A stretch of DNA of 41,541 bases, taken from Bacteroidales bacterium. GTDB lineage: Bacteria; Bacteroidota; Bacteroidia; Bacteroidales; JAFGXI01. Made by a program: the position numbers and the translations under genes. Positions 20,701 through 28,759 of the stretch are shown here, piece after piece (the stretch's first letter is position 1; the number at the start of each line of letters is the position of its first letter). Under the pieces are notes generated by a model, which had not been told where the DNA came from, searched no databases, and was given only the letters and a program-made list of their open reading frames with translations. Where the stretch lies: positions 1 to 41,541 of the forward strand of contig DAOVTE010000002.1 in assembly GCA_030627705.1 (NCBI GenBank). Reading direction: 5' to 3'.

Positions 20701-21298
20701 TCCCGTTATTTAAATTATTAATAGTAACTGGTGTTGTTGTTCCAGGTATTAAAGCAATATTATGATTAAGGTAATTTCCTCCAGAAGGATTAGGCCCAGA
20801 AAGAAAAAATCCAAAAGCATCATTATAGGTGCTGTTTACAAATTCTGGGTATTCCTCAGAAGCAAAAATGTATCGAAACTCAACAGTATCAGACGCAGGA
20901 ATAAAATCAAACTCTAAAACTGAACAATCATTTACAGAAGTTGGAGCTGTTAATGTTGCTAATTGAGGATCGTGAATATTAGATGGGCACGATGTAGTAG
21001 TAGAACCAGATGTATTTGGTCCTGAGGCGTCTCGTGTGTCACCAGAAGATAAAATAATCCCAGAACTATTTACAGGAAACCCAAGAGAAACAGCACCAGG
21101 TCCAGTTGCTGTAAAATAACCTATTTGCATAGCATCGCCCTGAAAAGTAACACTGCTCGCTGTAATACAGCCATTTAGTAGTTTTGTTTGTACTAATTGT
21201 GTAGGGGTGTATGTAGTAATATCAACTGCTATTTGCGAAATAGAACTATTTGTTATTAAAATAGTTGCTATTAAAGTTATAATAAATTTTGTTTTCAT
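17717..21298 (-). CDS. Secreted adhesin-like protein: choice-of-anchor-L domain, SprB repeats, PKD domains, T9SS type B / gliding-motility CHU_C-like C-terminus (1193 aa)
   Basis: N-terminal FNS-type region SVLEFDFIPASDTVEFRYIFASEEYPEFVNSTYNDAFGFFLSGPN; repeats C..G.LDG-I-ATPTNGQSPYTYAWNTGDST..LAAGTYYITVIDGYGC; C-terminus FYYPTAFTPNNDGINDSWQIFG...LIIYDRWGEIVF. Confidence 0.9.
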   Translation of the reverse strand: MKTKFIITLIATILITNSSISQIAVDITTYTPTQLVQTKLLNGCITASSVTFQGDAMQIGYFTATGPGAVSLGFPVNSSGIILSSGDTRDASGPNTSGSTTTSCPSNIHDPQLATLTAPTSVNDCSVLEFDFIPASDTVEFRYIFASEEYPEFVNSTYNDAFGFFLSGPNPSGGNYLNHNIALIPGTTTPVTINNLNNGTNTPTAGPCVNCNYYIDNSTNNWHIEYDGYTTVLTATIIVNMCQTYHIKLAVGDAGDRVYDSSVFLEEGSFSSGTPVSMNSFTSVGNQTNTVYEGCTNYYDFCRVDTNNLAASAAVPISLAITGTAINGVDISTFPTSLSIPAGQACLSVNYNGILDAISDPGEYLVLELLSGCPCTPTLLFDTITVIDIPLIQGGIVQNDTLICGTGGTGGNIIFDAWTNLDSTVANYQWSTGATSQSINIPIPLGNTTYYVTITDPCSQMIIDSINVSFSDLLIDFVGVDISCNGLLDGSIFATPTNGQSPYTYAWNTGDSTNGIYNLAAGTYYITVIDGYGCPGDSSFTIIEPAVLTTTLTPVNLICFEDNSGEIISNPTGGTAPYTYSWSDGSVTQNAINMPRGTFTVTITDNHNCQTTATATITQPGKMQISGSKLDIDCYSYGDVGSANVQVQAGTPGYIYSWDNGETTPNIDSLAPGIYHVSVTDQNNCAIDTFFIINQRPEITFTNTSTPTYCYGYSDGTATIIPSGGTSPFTYSWSNNTSNQSITNVPSGSYYVTITDANGCRNNFSIFVDQPTEVVASVNTHPTICIGESTILHTSATGGTPPYIHHWDNGSALEDITVSPIVTSSYITYSEDVYGCVSDPVSVTVIVNLALEIDISTSDNYACKGDPIILSSIVSGGNGNYTLTLDNGMIISDNYSYFLTNPIKEFIRVTVSDDCGTLPVSDTISVNILPLPEFTLQSDITEGCQPLEINFTQYSGGNEYSFTWDFGDYTNNDNISTKNSPTHTYYEHGTYTITLIAETDDGCRNSLSVNELITVHKKPKAVFSVKPKVLTTVKPIISLNDYSEDAKYYSWNFGDSDTSNLKNPTHTYLGISGDYIINLVVRSPYNCIDSISETIKILDEHAFYYPTAFTPNNDGINDSWQIFGSNIDNDNFELIIYDRWGEIVFTSNNMHESWDGRIKSGEISSTGVFNWVVNYKEKTGLDHKSVGTITLIR

Positions 21299-21435
21299 AT
21301 AAATATTAGTTTATTTTTATGCTCTAATTATAGACGTATTATATGTAAATAACGTTGCCTTAAAAACAGTTTAATTACATATAATATATTGTATTAATTA
21401 GTAAATATATACTCTTTTAATCAATAACTTTGCAT

Positions 21436-22764
21436 ATGGACATATTATTTTTAATTATTGGCTTAATAATAGGGGTAGTAATAGGATTATTAATTTCTAA
21501 AATTCTTCTTAATAAACCTAATGTAGAAAACATAAAAGATAAAGAATTTGATGATATAAAAATAAAACTTGCAATTTATAAATCGAAATTAGACGACTTT
21601 ATTAAAACTAGTGAAGCAGATAAACATAGCCTAGACGAAAAAGATTTTCAAATAATTGAACTCAACAAAAAAATATCATCAAAATCTACCGAGAATGAGA
21701 ATTTATTAACAAAAATAAATGAAAGTAAAGAGGAGTATAAGAATATTCAAAAAGAATTTCAAATACAATTTAAGAACCTTGCAAATGAGATTTTAGAAGA
21801 AAAGACAAAGAAATTTACCTCACAAAATAGAGATAACTTAGATGAAATTTTAAAGCCATTAAAAGAAAAAATATCATCTTTCGAGAAAAAAGTTGAAGAA
21901 ACATACGACAAGGAGTCAAAAGAGCGATTTAGTTTAAAAGAAGAAGTTAAAAGACTAGAGGAATTAAATCAAAAAATTAGCAAAGAGGCAAATAATCTAG
22001 CAACTGCACTAAAAGGCGAAAGTAAGACCCAAGGAAATTGGGGCGAAATGATTTTAGAGAATATCTTGCAACAATCAGGTCTAGTAAAAAATCGAGAGTA
22101 TTTCCCGCAATCGTCGTATTCGGGCGAAGATGGAAATAGATTACAGCCAGATGTTGTGATAAAATATCCAGAAGATAAATCGGTTGTTGTAGATTCTAAA
22201 GTATCGCTTACTGCTTACGAAACTTATGTTTCGTCCGAAAGTAAAGATGAAAAAGAGCTTGCTATAAAAGCACATATGATTTCTCTAAAAAAACACATTA
22301 AGGAACTTAGCGACAAGAATTATCAAAATATCTACGACCTAAATAGTTTAGATTTTGTAATGATGTTTATTCCTATTGAACCTGCATACTTACTTGCAAT
22401 ACAGAACGATTCTGATTTATGGAACTTTGCATATAAACTGCGAGTTTTATTAATTAGTCCTACCAATTTAATTGCAGCGCTAAAAATGATATCCAGCATG
22501 TGGAAACAAGAATATCAAAGCAAAAATGTAATGGAAATTGCACGTCAATCAGGCGATTTATACGATAAGTTTGTTGGTTTAGTAAACGACCTTATTGATA
22601 TAGGAAAAAAACTAGATCAAACGCAAGATTCCTATAAAAAATCTATGAATAAACTAAGCGAAGGAAAAGGTAATTTAATTTCTAGAGTAGAAAAAATTAA
22701 AAAATTAGGTGTAAAAACTAAAAATTCAATACCAGAGAAATTAATTGATAGGGCTATAGAATAG
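21436..22764 (+). CDS. rmuC: DNA recombination protein RmuC (ATG at 21436; the supplied ORF begins at TTG 21430)
   Basis: N-terminal TM anchor, coiled coil, then LKGESKTQGNWGEMILENILQQSGLVKNREYFPQ...RLQPDVVIKYPEDKSVVVDSKVSLTAYE. Confidence 0.93.
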   Translation: MDILFLIIGLIIGVVIGLLISKILLNKPNVENIKDKEFDDIKIKLAIYKSKLDDFIKTSEADKHSLDEKDFQIIELNKKISSKSTENENLLTKINESKEEYKNIQKEFQIQFKNLANEILEEKTKKFTSQNRDNLDEILKPLKEKISSFEKKVEETYDKESKERFSLKEEVKRLEELNQKISKEANNLATALKGESKTQGNWGEMILENILQQSGLVKNREYFPQSSYSGEDGNRLQPDVVIKYPEDKSVVVDSKVSLTAYETYVSSESKDEKELAIKAHMISLKKHIKELSDKNYQNIYDLNSLDFVMMFIPIEPAYLLAIQNDSDLWNFAYKLRVLLISPTNLIAALKMISSMWKQEYQSKNVMEIARQSGDLYDKFVGLVNDLIDIGKKLDQTQDSYKKSMNKLSEGKGNLISRVEKIKKLGVKTKNSIPEKLIDRAIE

Positions 22765-22872
22765 TGATAAGATTTGGTTTGTTGTTATGTCGAGCATAGC
22801 CGAGACATCTCAGGCATAAACCAATTGATTTAAATTGTACAAGTCTACTAACTTCTGACAAAGTTTTATCAC
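22764..22872. repeat. Possible REP/MITE-like imperfect inverted-repeat element
   Basis: Terminal GTGATAA...TTATCAC, nested TTGGTTT (22774-22780)/AAACCAA (22818-22824), and central ATGTCGAGCATAGCCGAGACAT. Confidence 0.45.
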
Positions 22873-23063
22873 AACATAAAAGAACTCTTTCAGAGTCCAG
22901 TAAATCCAACATTTATAGATAGTATTATTTGTAAATTATTAATATTTTTATAAAAAAGCAGGAATTTAAAGATCTACTAAACTAGAAAAAAAAATTTCGT
23001 ATAATTTATTAGGTTTTGAGATAAATAATATGTGTTTTTTACTTAATTTAGCAAAAAAAACTT

Positions 23064-26000
23064 ATGAAAAAATTATTGTTTATTATCTTAGGGATAACAA
23101 TTTATATAAATGCGTTTTCTCAGGATACTACAGTTGTTCAAACCTTAACTTTTGATAGTTTAGGACGAGATTATATATTTACTTTTCCTGAAGATACAGG
23201 ACAATCTTACGAAAAAATATATATGCAATATAGGATGAGGTGTAAAAACGCTTTAGTATCTAATAGTTCTGCTCCAAACCAAGGTTGTGGAGAATGGGAT
23301 TATAGTTGTAATACTTTTATTGTAGATTCTGCATATACCGATTCTATTAAAGCATCAGCTCCATCGCATATTATTACTAGTTTTGCTGGTACTACATACG
23401 AGTATACAACACAACCAACATATTCGTACATTCAATATAGTCAACAAAATGTAACTTACAATTCAGTAATTTCAGAAACATTTGCTTTAGTAGGAACTGG
23501 AACTACAGGAATAAATCATCCATTAGAAACATCTAAAACAGTTTCTAAAACACAATATTTATGGACAGCAACTGAGTTGACTTCTGCTGGATTAATAATT
23601 GGTGATATTACAGGATTAAAATTAAACATTACTAATTCTGGTGCCGATGCTCAATATTTAAGAATAAAAATTAAGCAAACAACACAAAGCATTTTGAACG
23701 AAGAAACTCCAGAAACTAATGGTTTTACAGAAGTATATTTCTTAAACACAAGTTTAGTAAATGGTTTAAACCAATTTAATTTTTATAATAATTTTACTTG
23801 GGATGGAACTTCTAATTTATTAGTAGAGTTTAGTTTTACAAATTCGAGTTCAGGAATAAATAGCACTATAGAAGGACACGATGCAGGAGCAAATATGGCA
23901 TTAATTTCAGATACTGAAGATAAATATTTAGAATTTTCAGCAATCGGAAATGTAGATATTTCAAACTCTGATTATTCAAGTATTTCTAATGAAATTTCAA
24001 TATCTTTTTGGGCGTATGGTAACTCAAGTATATTACCAGTAAATACGTCTGTTTTCGAAGGTGTAGATAATTTAAATAGAAGACAAGCACACTCACACCT
24101 TCCTTGGGGAAATTCTAAAATCTTTTGGGATTGTGGTAACGATGGTTCATACGATAGGATTTATAAGGAAGCAACAAGTTCAAGTATAATCAAGGGACAA
24201 TGGAATCATTGGGTATTTACAAAAAATACTGTTACTGATAGTATGAAAATTTATTATAACGGAGCAATATGGCACTCTGCATCACAAAAAAATAAAACAA
24301 TTGATATTCAAAATTTTATTTTTGGCTCCAATGCATCTAATACGAGATCTTACTATGGATTTATTGATGATTTTTCTATTTGGGATACAGAACTTAGTCA
24401 ACAAGAAATTCAAGATTGGATGTACAAAGATATTGATGCATCTCACCCAAAATATTCAAATATGATAAATTATTTTACACTTAACGAAGGTTATGGGAAT
24501 GTAATTAATGATGTTTCATTAAATAATATTTCGGGAAATCACAGTGGAATGGCAACATGGAAAAGTCACAGAGGAAAAGATATTTTTAAAAGCTTTATTG
24601 CAAATACTTATAGACCAAATACAACATTTATTCAAGGTAATTATACATTAACAATAGACACCGTTTATTCTTTAGATTCTACTATAAATGATCCAAATAT
24701 TGTTTATGCTTATCAATTAAATGGCACCGATTTAGAACCTGTAGACACAAATCTGTATTATCTTGCAGGAAATTCATTTGTGTATAACGAATCAAACGTA
24801 ATTGTAGATACTGTTTATTTTGCGACAGAAGACACAATTAATATTACAACATTAAATTATTTTAATAAATTCACATCACAATTCGAAATAATGTCTTTTG
24901 TTACACCGTATGGTTTGTTTTTAGATTTAGGAGTAGAAGGAAAAATGTGGCAGTTCGATGTATCCGATTTCAAATCTATTTTAAATGGAAATAAAAGATT
25001 ATACTTGGGACTTGGTGGTCAAAATCAAGAAGACCTAGATATAAAATTTTTATTTATTTCGGGAACTCCAGCTCGCGAAGCATTAAATATTCAGCAAATT
25101 TGGAGATCAGGTAGATCGTTATCTTACCAAGATATTATGGCAGATATAATAGCCGAACCTAGAAATATTAAATTAGATGCAGCAGCTTCTACTTACAAAA
25201 TAAGAACATCTATTACAGGACATGGACAAGAAGGTGAATTTATTTCAAGAACACATTTTATTGATATAGATGGTGGGACAAACGAGCTGGAATGGCAAGT
25301 ATGGAAAGAGTGTGCAGAAAATCCAATCTTCCCGCAAGGAGGAACTTGGATATACGATAGAGCAGGGTGGTGTCCTGGAGCCCCAACAGATTTACAAGAA
25401 CTAGAATTAGAAAATGTTTCGCCTGGGCAAACTATAGAAGTAGACTATGGAGTTACATCAGGTTCTGGTACTAGCAAGTATCTTGTAAATTGCCAACTAG
25501 TAACATATGGTGCAGCTAACTTTAACTTAGATGCAGAACTTGTAGAAGTTAAATATCCATCAACAAAAGTTAAATACAGCAGACTTAACCCTATTTGCTA
25601 CGATCCGAAAATTACAATTAGAAATTCTGGAGCAACAACCATTACTAGTCTAGATATTACATATAATGTAGTTGGAGGCGATACTTTAGTTTATAATTGG
25701 ACAGGTAGCCTAGAATTTATGCAAAAACAAGATATTACATTGCCAATAGATTCTGCTTCGTTTTGGGTAGGTACAAATGAAGTTTTTGTTGTAACATTAA
25801 GTTCGCCAAATGCAGGGCAAGACGAATATGCAAACAATAACACAATTAATTCTGAATTTATTTTACCAGATGTTTTTACAGGAAAAGTATATCTGTCAAC
25901 ATTAACAAATGCTAGAGCTTTTGAGAACTCCTATACTATAAAAGATATGTATGGAGATGTTGTATTAAGTAGAGCAGGGATGTCTAATTACACATATTAT

Positions 26001-26480
26001 TATGATACTTTGCAAGCAGAAGAGGGTTGCTTTACATTAGAGTTTAACGATTGGGGCAACGATGGTCTAGAATTTTGGGCTAACTCTGCTCAAGGTGCAG
26101 GAAATTTAAGGCTAAAGAGTGTAGAAACTGGTTGGAACCTTAAGGCGTTTGATTCAGATTTTGGAAAAAGTATAATATATTCGTTTTCTATTATTGAAGA
26201 TGAGACAGGTATTAAAGAAACTCAGATAGATAATCGTATTAATATTTATCCTAACCCAACAAAAGGTAATATTGCAATTGATATTAACTTAGAATATAAA
26301 ACTAACGGTAGTATTTCGGTTTCTGATTTAACAGGAAGAATAATTTACGAAGAAAATATTAATAATATTTCTAAAGGTTTGGTAAATATTGATTTATCTA
26401 ATAATCCTACAGGAGTTTATTATTGTACTTTTATTTTTGATGATATTTTAGAAACAAGAAAGATAGTTATTGTAGATTAA
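23064..26480 (+). CDS. Secreted PNGase F-like (peptide-N-glycosidase F / PHM-fold) protein with LamG-like insertion and T9SS type A-like C-terminal domain
   Basis: N-part QGCGEWDYSCNTFIVDS; LamG-like ISISFWAYGN...WNHWVFTKN...YYGFIDDFSIWDTELSQQEI; C-part TGHGQEGEFISRTHFIDIDGG...WKECAENPIFPQGGTWIYDRAGWCPGAP; INIYPNPTKGNIAIDI...KIVIVD. Confidence 0.8.
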   Translation: MKKLLFIILGITIYINAFSQDTTVVQTLTFDSLGRDYIFTFPEDTGQSYEKIYMQYRMRCKNALVSNSSAPNQGCGEWDYSCNTFIVDSAYTDSIKASAPSHIITSFAGTTYEYTTQPTYSYIQYSQQNVTYNSVISETFALVGTGTTGINHPLETSKTVSKTQYLWTATELTSAGLIIGDITGLKLNITNSGADAQYLRIKIKQTTQSILNEETPETNGFTEVYFLNTSLVNGLNQFNFYNNFTWDGTSNLLVEFSFTNSSSGINSTIEGHDAGANMALISDTEDKYLEFSAIGNVDISNSDYSSISNEISISFWAYGNSSILPVNTSVFEGVDNLNRRQAHSHLPWGNSKIFWDCGNDGSYDRIYKEATSSSIIKGQWNHWVFTKNTVTDSMKIYYNGAIWHSASQKNKTIDIQNFIFGSNASNTRSYYGFIDDFSIWDTELSQQEIQDWMYKDIDASHPKYSNMINYFTLNEGYGNVINDVSLNNISGNHSGMATWKSHRGKDIFKSFIANTYRPNTTFIQGNYTLTIDTVYSLDSTINDPNIVYAYQLNGTDLEPVDTNLYYLAGNSFVYNESNVIVDTVYFATEDTINITTLNYFNKFTSQFEIMSFVTPYGLFLDLGVEGKMWQFDVSDFKSILNGNKRLYLGLGGQNQEDLDIKFLFISGTPAREALNIQQIWRSGRSLSYQDIMADIIAEPRNIKLDAAASTYKIRTSITGHGQEGEFISRTHFIDIDGGTNELEWQVWKECAENPIFPQGGTWIYDRAGWCPGAPTDLQELELENVSPGQTIEVDYGVTSGSGTSKYLVNCQLVTYGAANFNLDAELVEVKYPSTKVKYSRLNPICYDPKITIRNSGATTITSLDITYNVVGGDTLVYNWTGSLEFMQKQDITLPIDSASFWVGTNEVFVVTLSSPNAGQDEYANNNTINSEFILPDVFTGKVYLSTLTNARAFENSYTIKDMYGDVVLSRAGMSNYTYYYDTLQAEEGCFTLEFNDWGNDGLEFWANSAQGAGNLRLKSVETGWNLKAFDSDFGKSIIYSFSIIEDETGIKETQIDNRINIYPNPTKGNIAIDINLEYKTNGSISVSDLTGRIIYEENINNISKGLVNIDLSNNPTGVYYCTFIFDDILETRKIVIVD

Positions 26481-26494
26481 TATTGTACATTATA

Positions 26495-26529
26495 AAAAAA
26501 CCTTTAAGAGTCTCTCTTAAAGGTTTTTT
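26495..26529. terminator. Bidirectional terminator between convergent genes
   Basis: AAAAAACCTTTAAGAG-TCT-CTCTTAAAGGTTTTTT perfect 16-bp stem. Confidence 0.93.
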
Positions 26530-26536
26530 GTAATTT

Positions 26537-28681
26537 CTACAATTTAATAATTTTATCAATTCTACTTCCAGTATTTGATTTTATTTTAAGAAAATAGATG
26601 CCTTTAGCTAAATTTGAAATGTTAATTGTAAATTCATTACTGCTATTTTTTGCTTGCGTATTGCTAGTTTCTCGTCCATATACATCCATAATTTTATAAG
26701 TTATTACCTTTGCGTTGTAACCTTTAACTTGCACGTAAGTGCTTGCTGGGTTTGGGTAAATACCAATATCTGAAAGTTCTGTATCATTTATTTTTGTATT
26801 TGAATACGAAAAATATTCAGACTGATTTGTAATAATATTTCCTTCTAGATCTTCAATATTATTAGCCGTTAAGTAATAGACTCCACTTGATAGATTAGAA
26901 ACTGTTAATGTAACTATTCTATTTTGATTTATATCTTTTTGTGCAGAGATTACAGATATACTGTTATCTATTGTGTAATTATTTATGTTTTCTGCAGTTG
27001 TAGTTTCAACTTCTTTGCTAAATAATACATTTACAGTTGTAGAATTTAGTGCAGTTGCAGATTCTAATCTCATAATTGTTTTGCTTACGTCGTTAAAAGA
27101 CCTTATTTGTACTTTAAATTCATCGTAACTATAGTTGACAATTCCTTCAATATCGTACGATTCATCAATAGTTGGGTAATAATCGAAAATCTCAGTATTC
27201 TGAATTTTTGCATTTCCGCTACCATCATTTATTAGCCAGGTACCATAACCAGAATTTGTGTTTGTACAAATTGCACTATTAAACTTTACTAATACGCTTT
27301 CGAAACTCTCGCCAAGCTCATTAGTATTTATTACTGATGCATTAGGTAAAGGGTTATCTGATGAACAAAAATAATAGTTGGCTACATTAATTATTTCTGT
27401 AAAGTCGTAATACTCATCTACTGTGCCAGTAATAACTATGCTGTCTCCAATTGTTGGGTTTCTGCCGCCATCGTAAACAAAGATGCCATTCCACTCTCCA
27501 ACACCATCTTGAATATAATATCCATTACCAAAATTTGCAGTTACTATTCCTGTAGTAGTTACTGTTTGATTAATGTATGGCGAAGTTGCTGTTTGTCCTT
27601 GTATATCATAAATAGAACTTGTGCTTCCTGTATAAATATATGGAATATAAATTTCGTAAGGAATACTGCTAGAACTTATGCTACCATTATCTGCATTAAC
27701 TTTAAAATATATAGTTGTGTTTTCAGCTTGCGGGGGAATTATTCCTATAAAATTAGCGCTCAATGCTGTATTATTTATCATAGCAGCATATGAAGTTCCC
27801 CACAATAAATTTGCTGTTATACTTCCTGTATTTGTGGTTATGTTTGAGTAAACTCGGATAGTATCTCCTGCTTGTGGATTATGAGGAATAGTGTAAATGT
27901 TATCTATATCTAAACCATTTGTAGATGTATTATTCCATATTAATTCTGCAAATTCAGGTTTATCAATAAATGGATTTCTATTTTTTTGCCAATTAAAAAT
28001 TTCTTTATTTCTGTTACGTTCAAATTCATCTGGTAGGTCAGTTAAATTCCATTGCAAAAGAGTGGATAGTTTACCATGACTTGCATTTGGATATGTATTA
28101 ATAAAATCTACAACCTCTAAGTCTAGTTCCCCATTTTCGCCTTCGTACCTAGTTGCCATATAAAATATTATTCTAGCAATATCGCCTTTTACTTCGTCGC
28201 GTGGTTCCCAAGCATCTGCGGTATAGTAGCAACCTGTTGCTTCTAAGTGTTGTGTTCCTGTTGCTTGACAATTATCAAAATCTTTATTGCTTCTAGAGAT
28301 ATTTACAGATGCATCTGCGGGCTTTAAGTTATGAGCATCTGTGCCTGTTGGTTGCGATGTTCCAAAGTCGCCATGAGACTTAGCCCAAACATGTTCTCTA
28401 TTTATATCGTTGCTACCAGTACCGTATAATAATCCATCTTCGGTTCTGCCTGTATACACTAGAATTACATTTCCTAAATTAGCAGTATCTGCATCGGATT
28501 TAAGTAAAATATATTTTGCTCTGTCGTAACTAAAAGAAGTATGGTCTTTAATAATATTGTGCAATTCGGTTTTAAGAGTAGAACCATTTATACCCGAAGT
28601 ATTATTATAATATCCTACTTTTTGCGAGAACGTAAAATTGGAAATAAATATTGCTGTAGTTATTAAAAAGAAAATTTTCAT
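26537..28681 (-). CDS. Secreted endonuclease I family nuclease with OB-fold-like region and T9SS type A-like C-terminal domain
   Basis: NREHVWAKSHGDFGTSQPTGTDAHNLKPADASVNISRSNKDFDNC; YIQDGVGEWNGIFVYDGGRNPTIGDSIVITGTVDEYYDFTEI; IGIYPNPASTYVQV...KGIYFLKIKS. Confidence 0.9.
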   Translation of the reverse strand: MKIFFLITTAIFISNFTFSQKVGYYNNTSGINGSTLKTELHNIIKDHTSFSYDRAKYILLKSDADTANLGNVILVYTGRTEDGLLYGTGSNDINREHVWAKSHGDFGTSQPTGTDAHNLKPADASVNISRSNKDFDNCQATGTQHLEATGCYYTADAWEPRDEVKGDIARIIFYMATRYEGENGELDLEVVDFINTYPNASHGKLSTLLQWNLTDLPDEFERNRNKEIFNWQKNRNPFIDKPEFAELIWNNTSTNGLDIDNIYTIPHNPQAGDTIRVYSNITTNTGSITANLLWGTSYAAMINNTALSANFIGIIPPQAENTTIYFKVNADNGSISSSSIPYEIYIPYIYTGSTSSIYDIQGQTATSPYINQTVTTTGIVTANFGNGYYIQDGVGEWNGIFVYDGGRNPTIGDSIVITGTVDEYYDFTEIINVANYYFCSSDNPLPNASVINTNELGESFESVLVKFNSAICTNTNSGYGTWLINDGSGNAKIQNTEIFDYYPTIDESYDIEGIVNYSYDEFKVQIRSFNDVSKTIMRLESATALNSTTVNVLFSKEVETTTAENINNYTIDNSISVISAQKDINQNRIVTLTVSNLSSGVYYLTANNIEDLEGNIITNQSEYFSYSNTKINDTELSDIGIYPNPASTYVQVKGYNAKVITYKIMDVYGRETSNTQAKNSSNEFTINISNLAKGIYFLKIKSNTGSRIDKIIKL

Positions 28682-28711
28682 AATAATATTATGTTTAATG
28701 ATAAGGGCAAA

Positions 28712-28735
28712 AAAGGCCTTCCGAAGAAAGCCTTT
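28712..28735 (-). terminator. Terminator of the C25 peptidase gene
   Basis: Minus strand AAAGGCTTTC-TTCG-GAAGGCCTTTTTT: near-perfect stem with UUCG loop and T-tract. Confidence 0.85.
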
Positions 28736-28759
28736 AATAAAAATGTAAATGTATGTCTT

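Noticed and set aside
22986-22994. A9 homopolymer upstream of the PNGase F-like gene as phase-variation tract
   Set aside because: Single modest tract in AT-rich intergenic DNA, not placed between clear promoter elements
27509-27793. Plus-strand Cys-rich 94-aa ORF
   Set aside because: Antisense to the endonuclease I CDS; Cys/Tyr/Ile-rich composition is typical of a spurious frame
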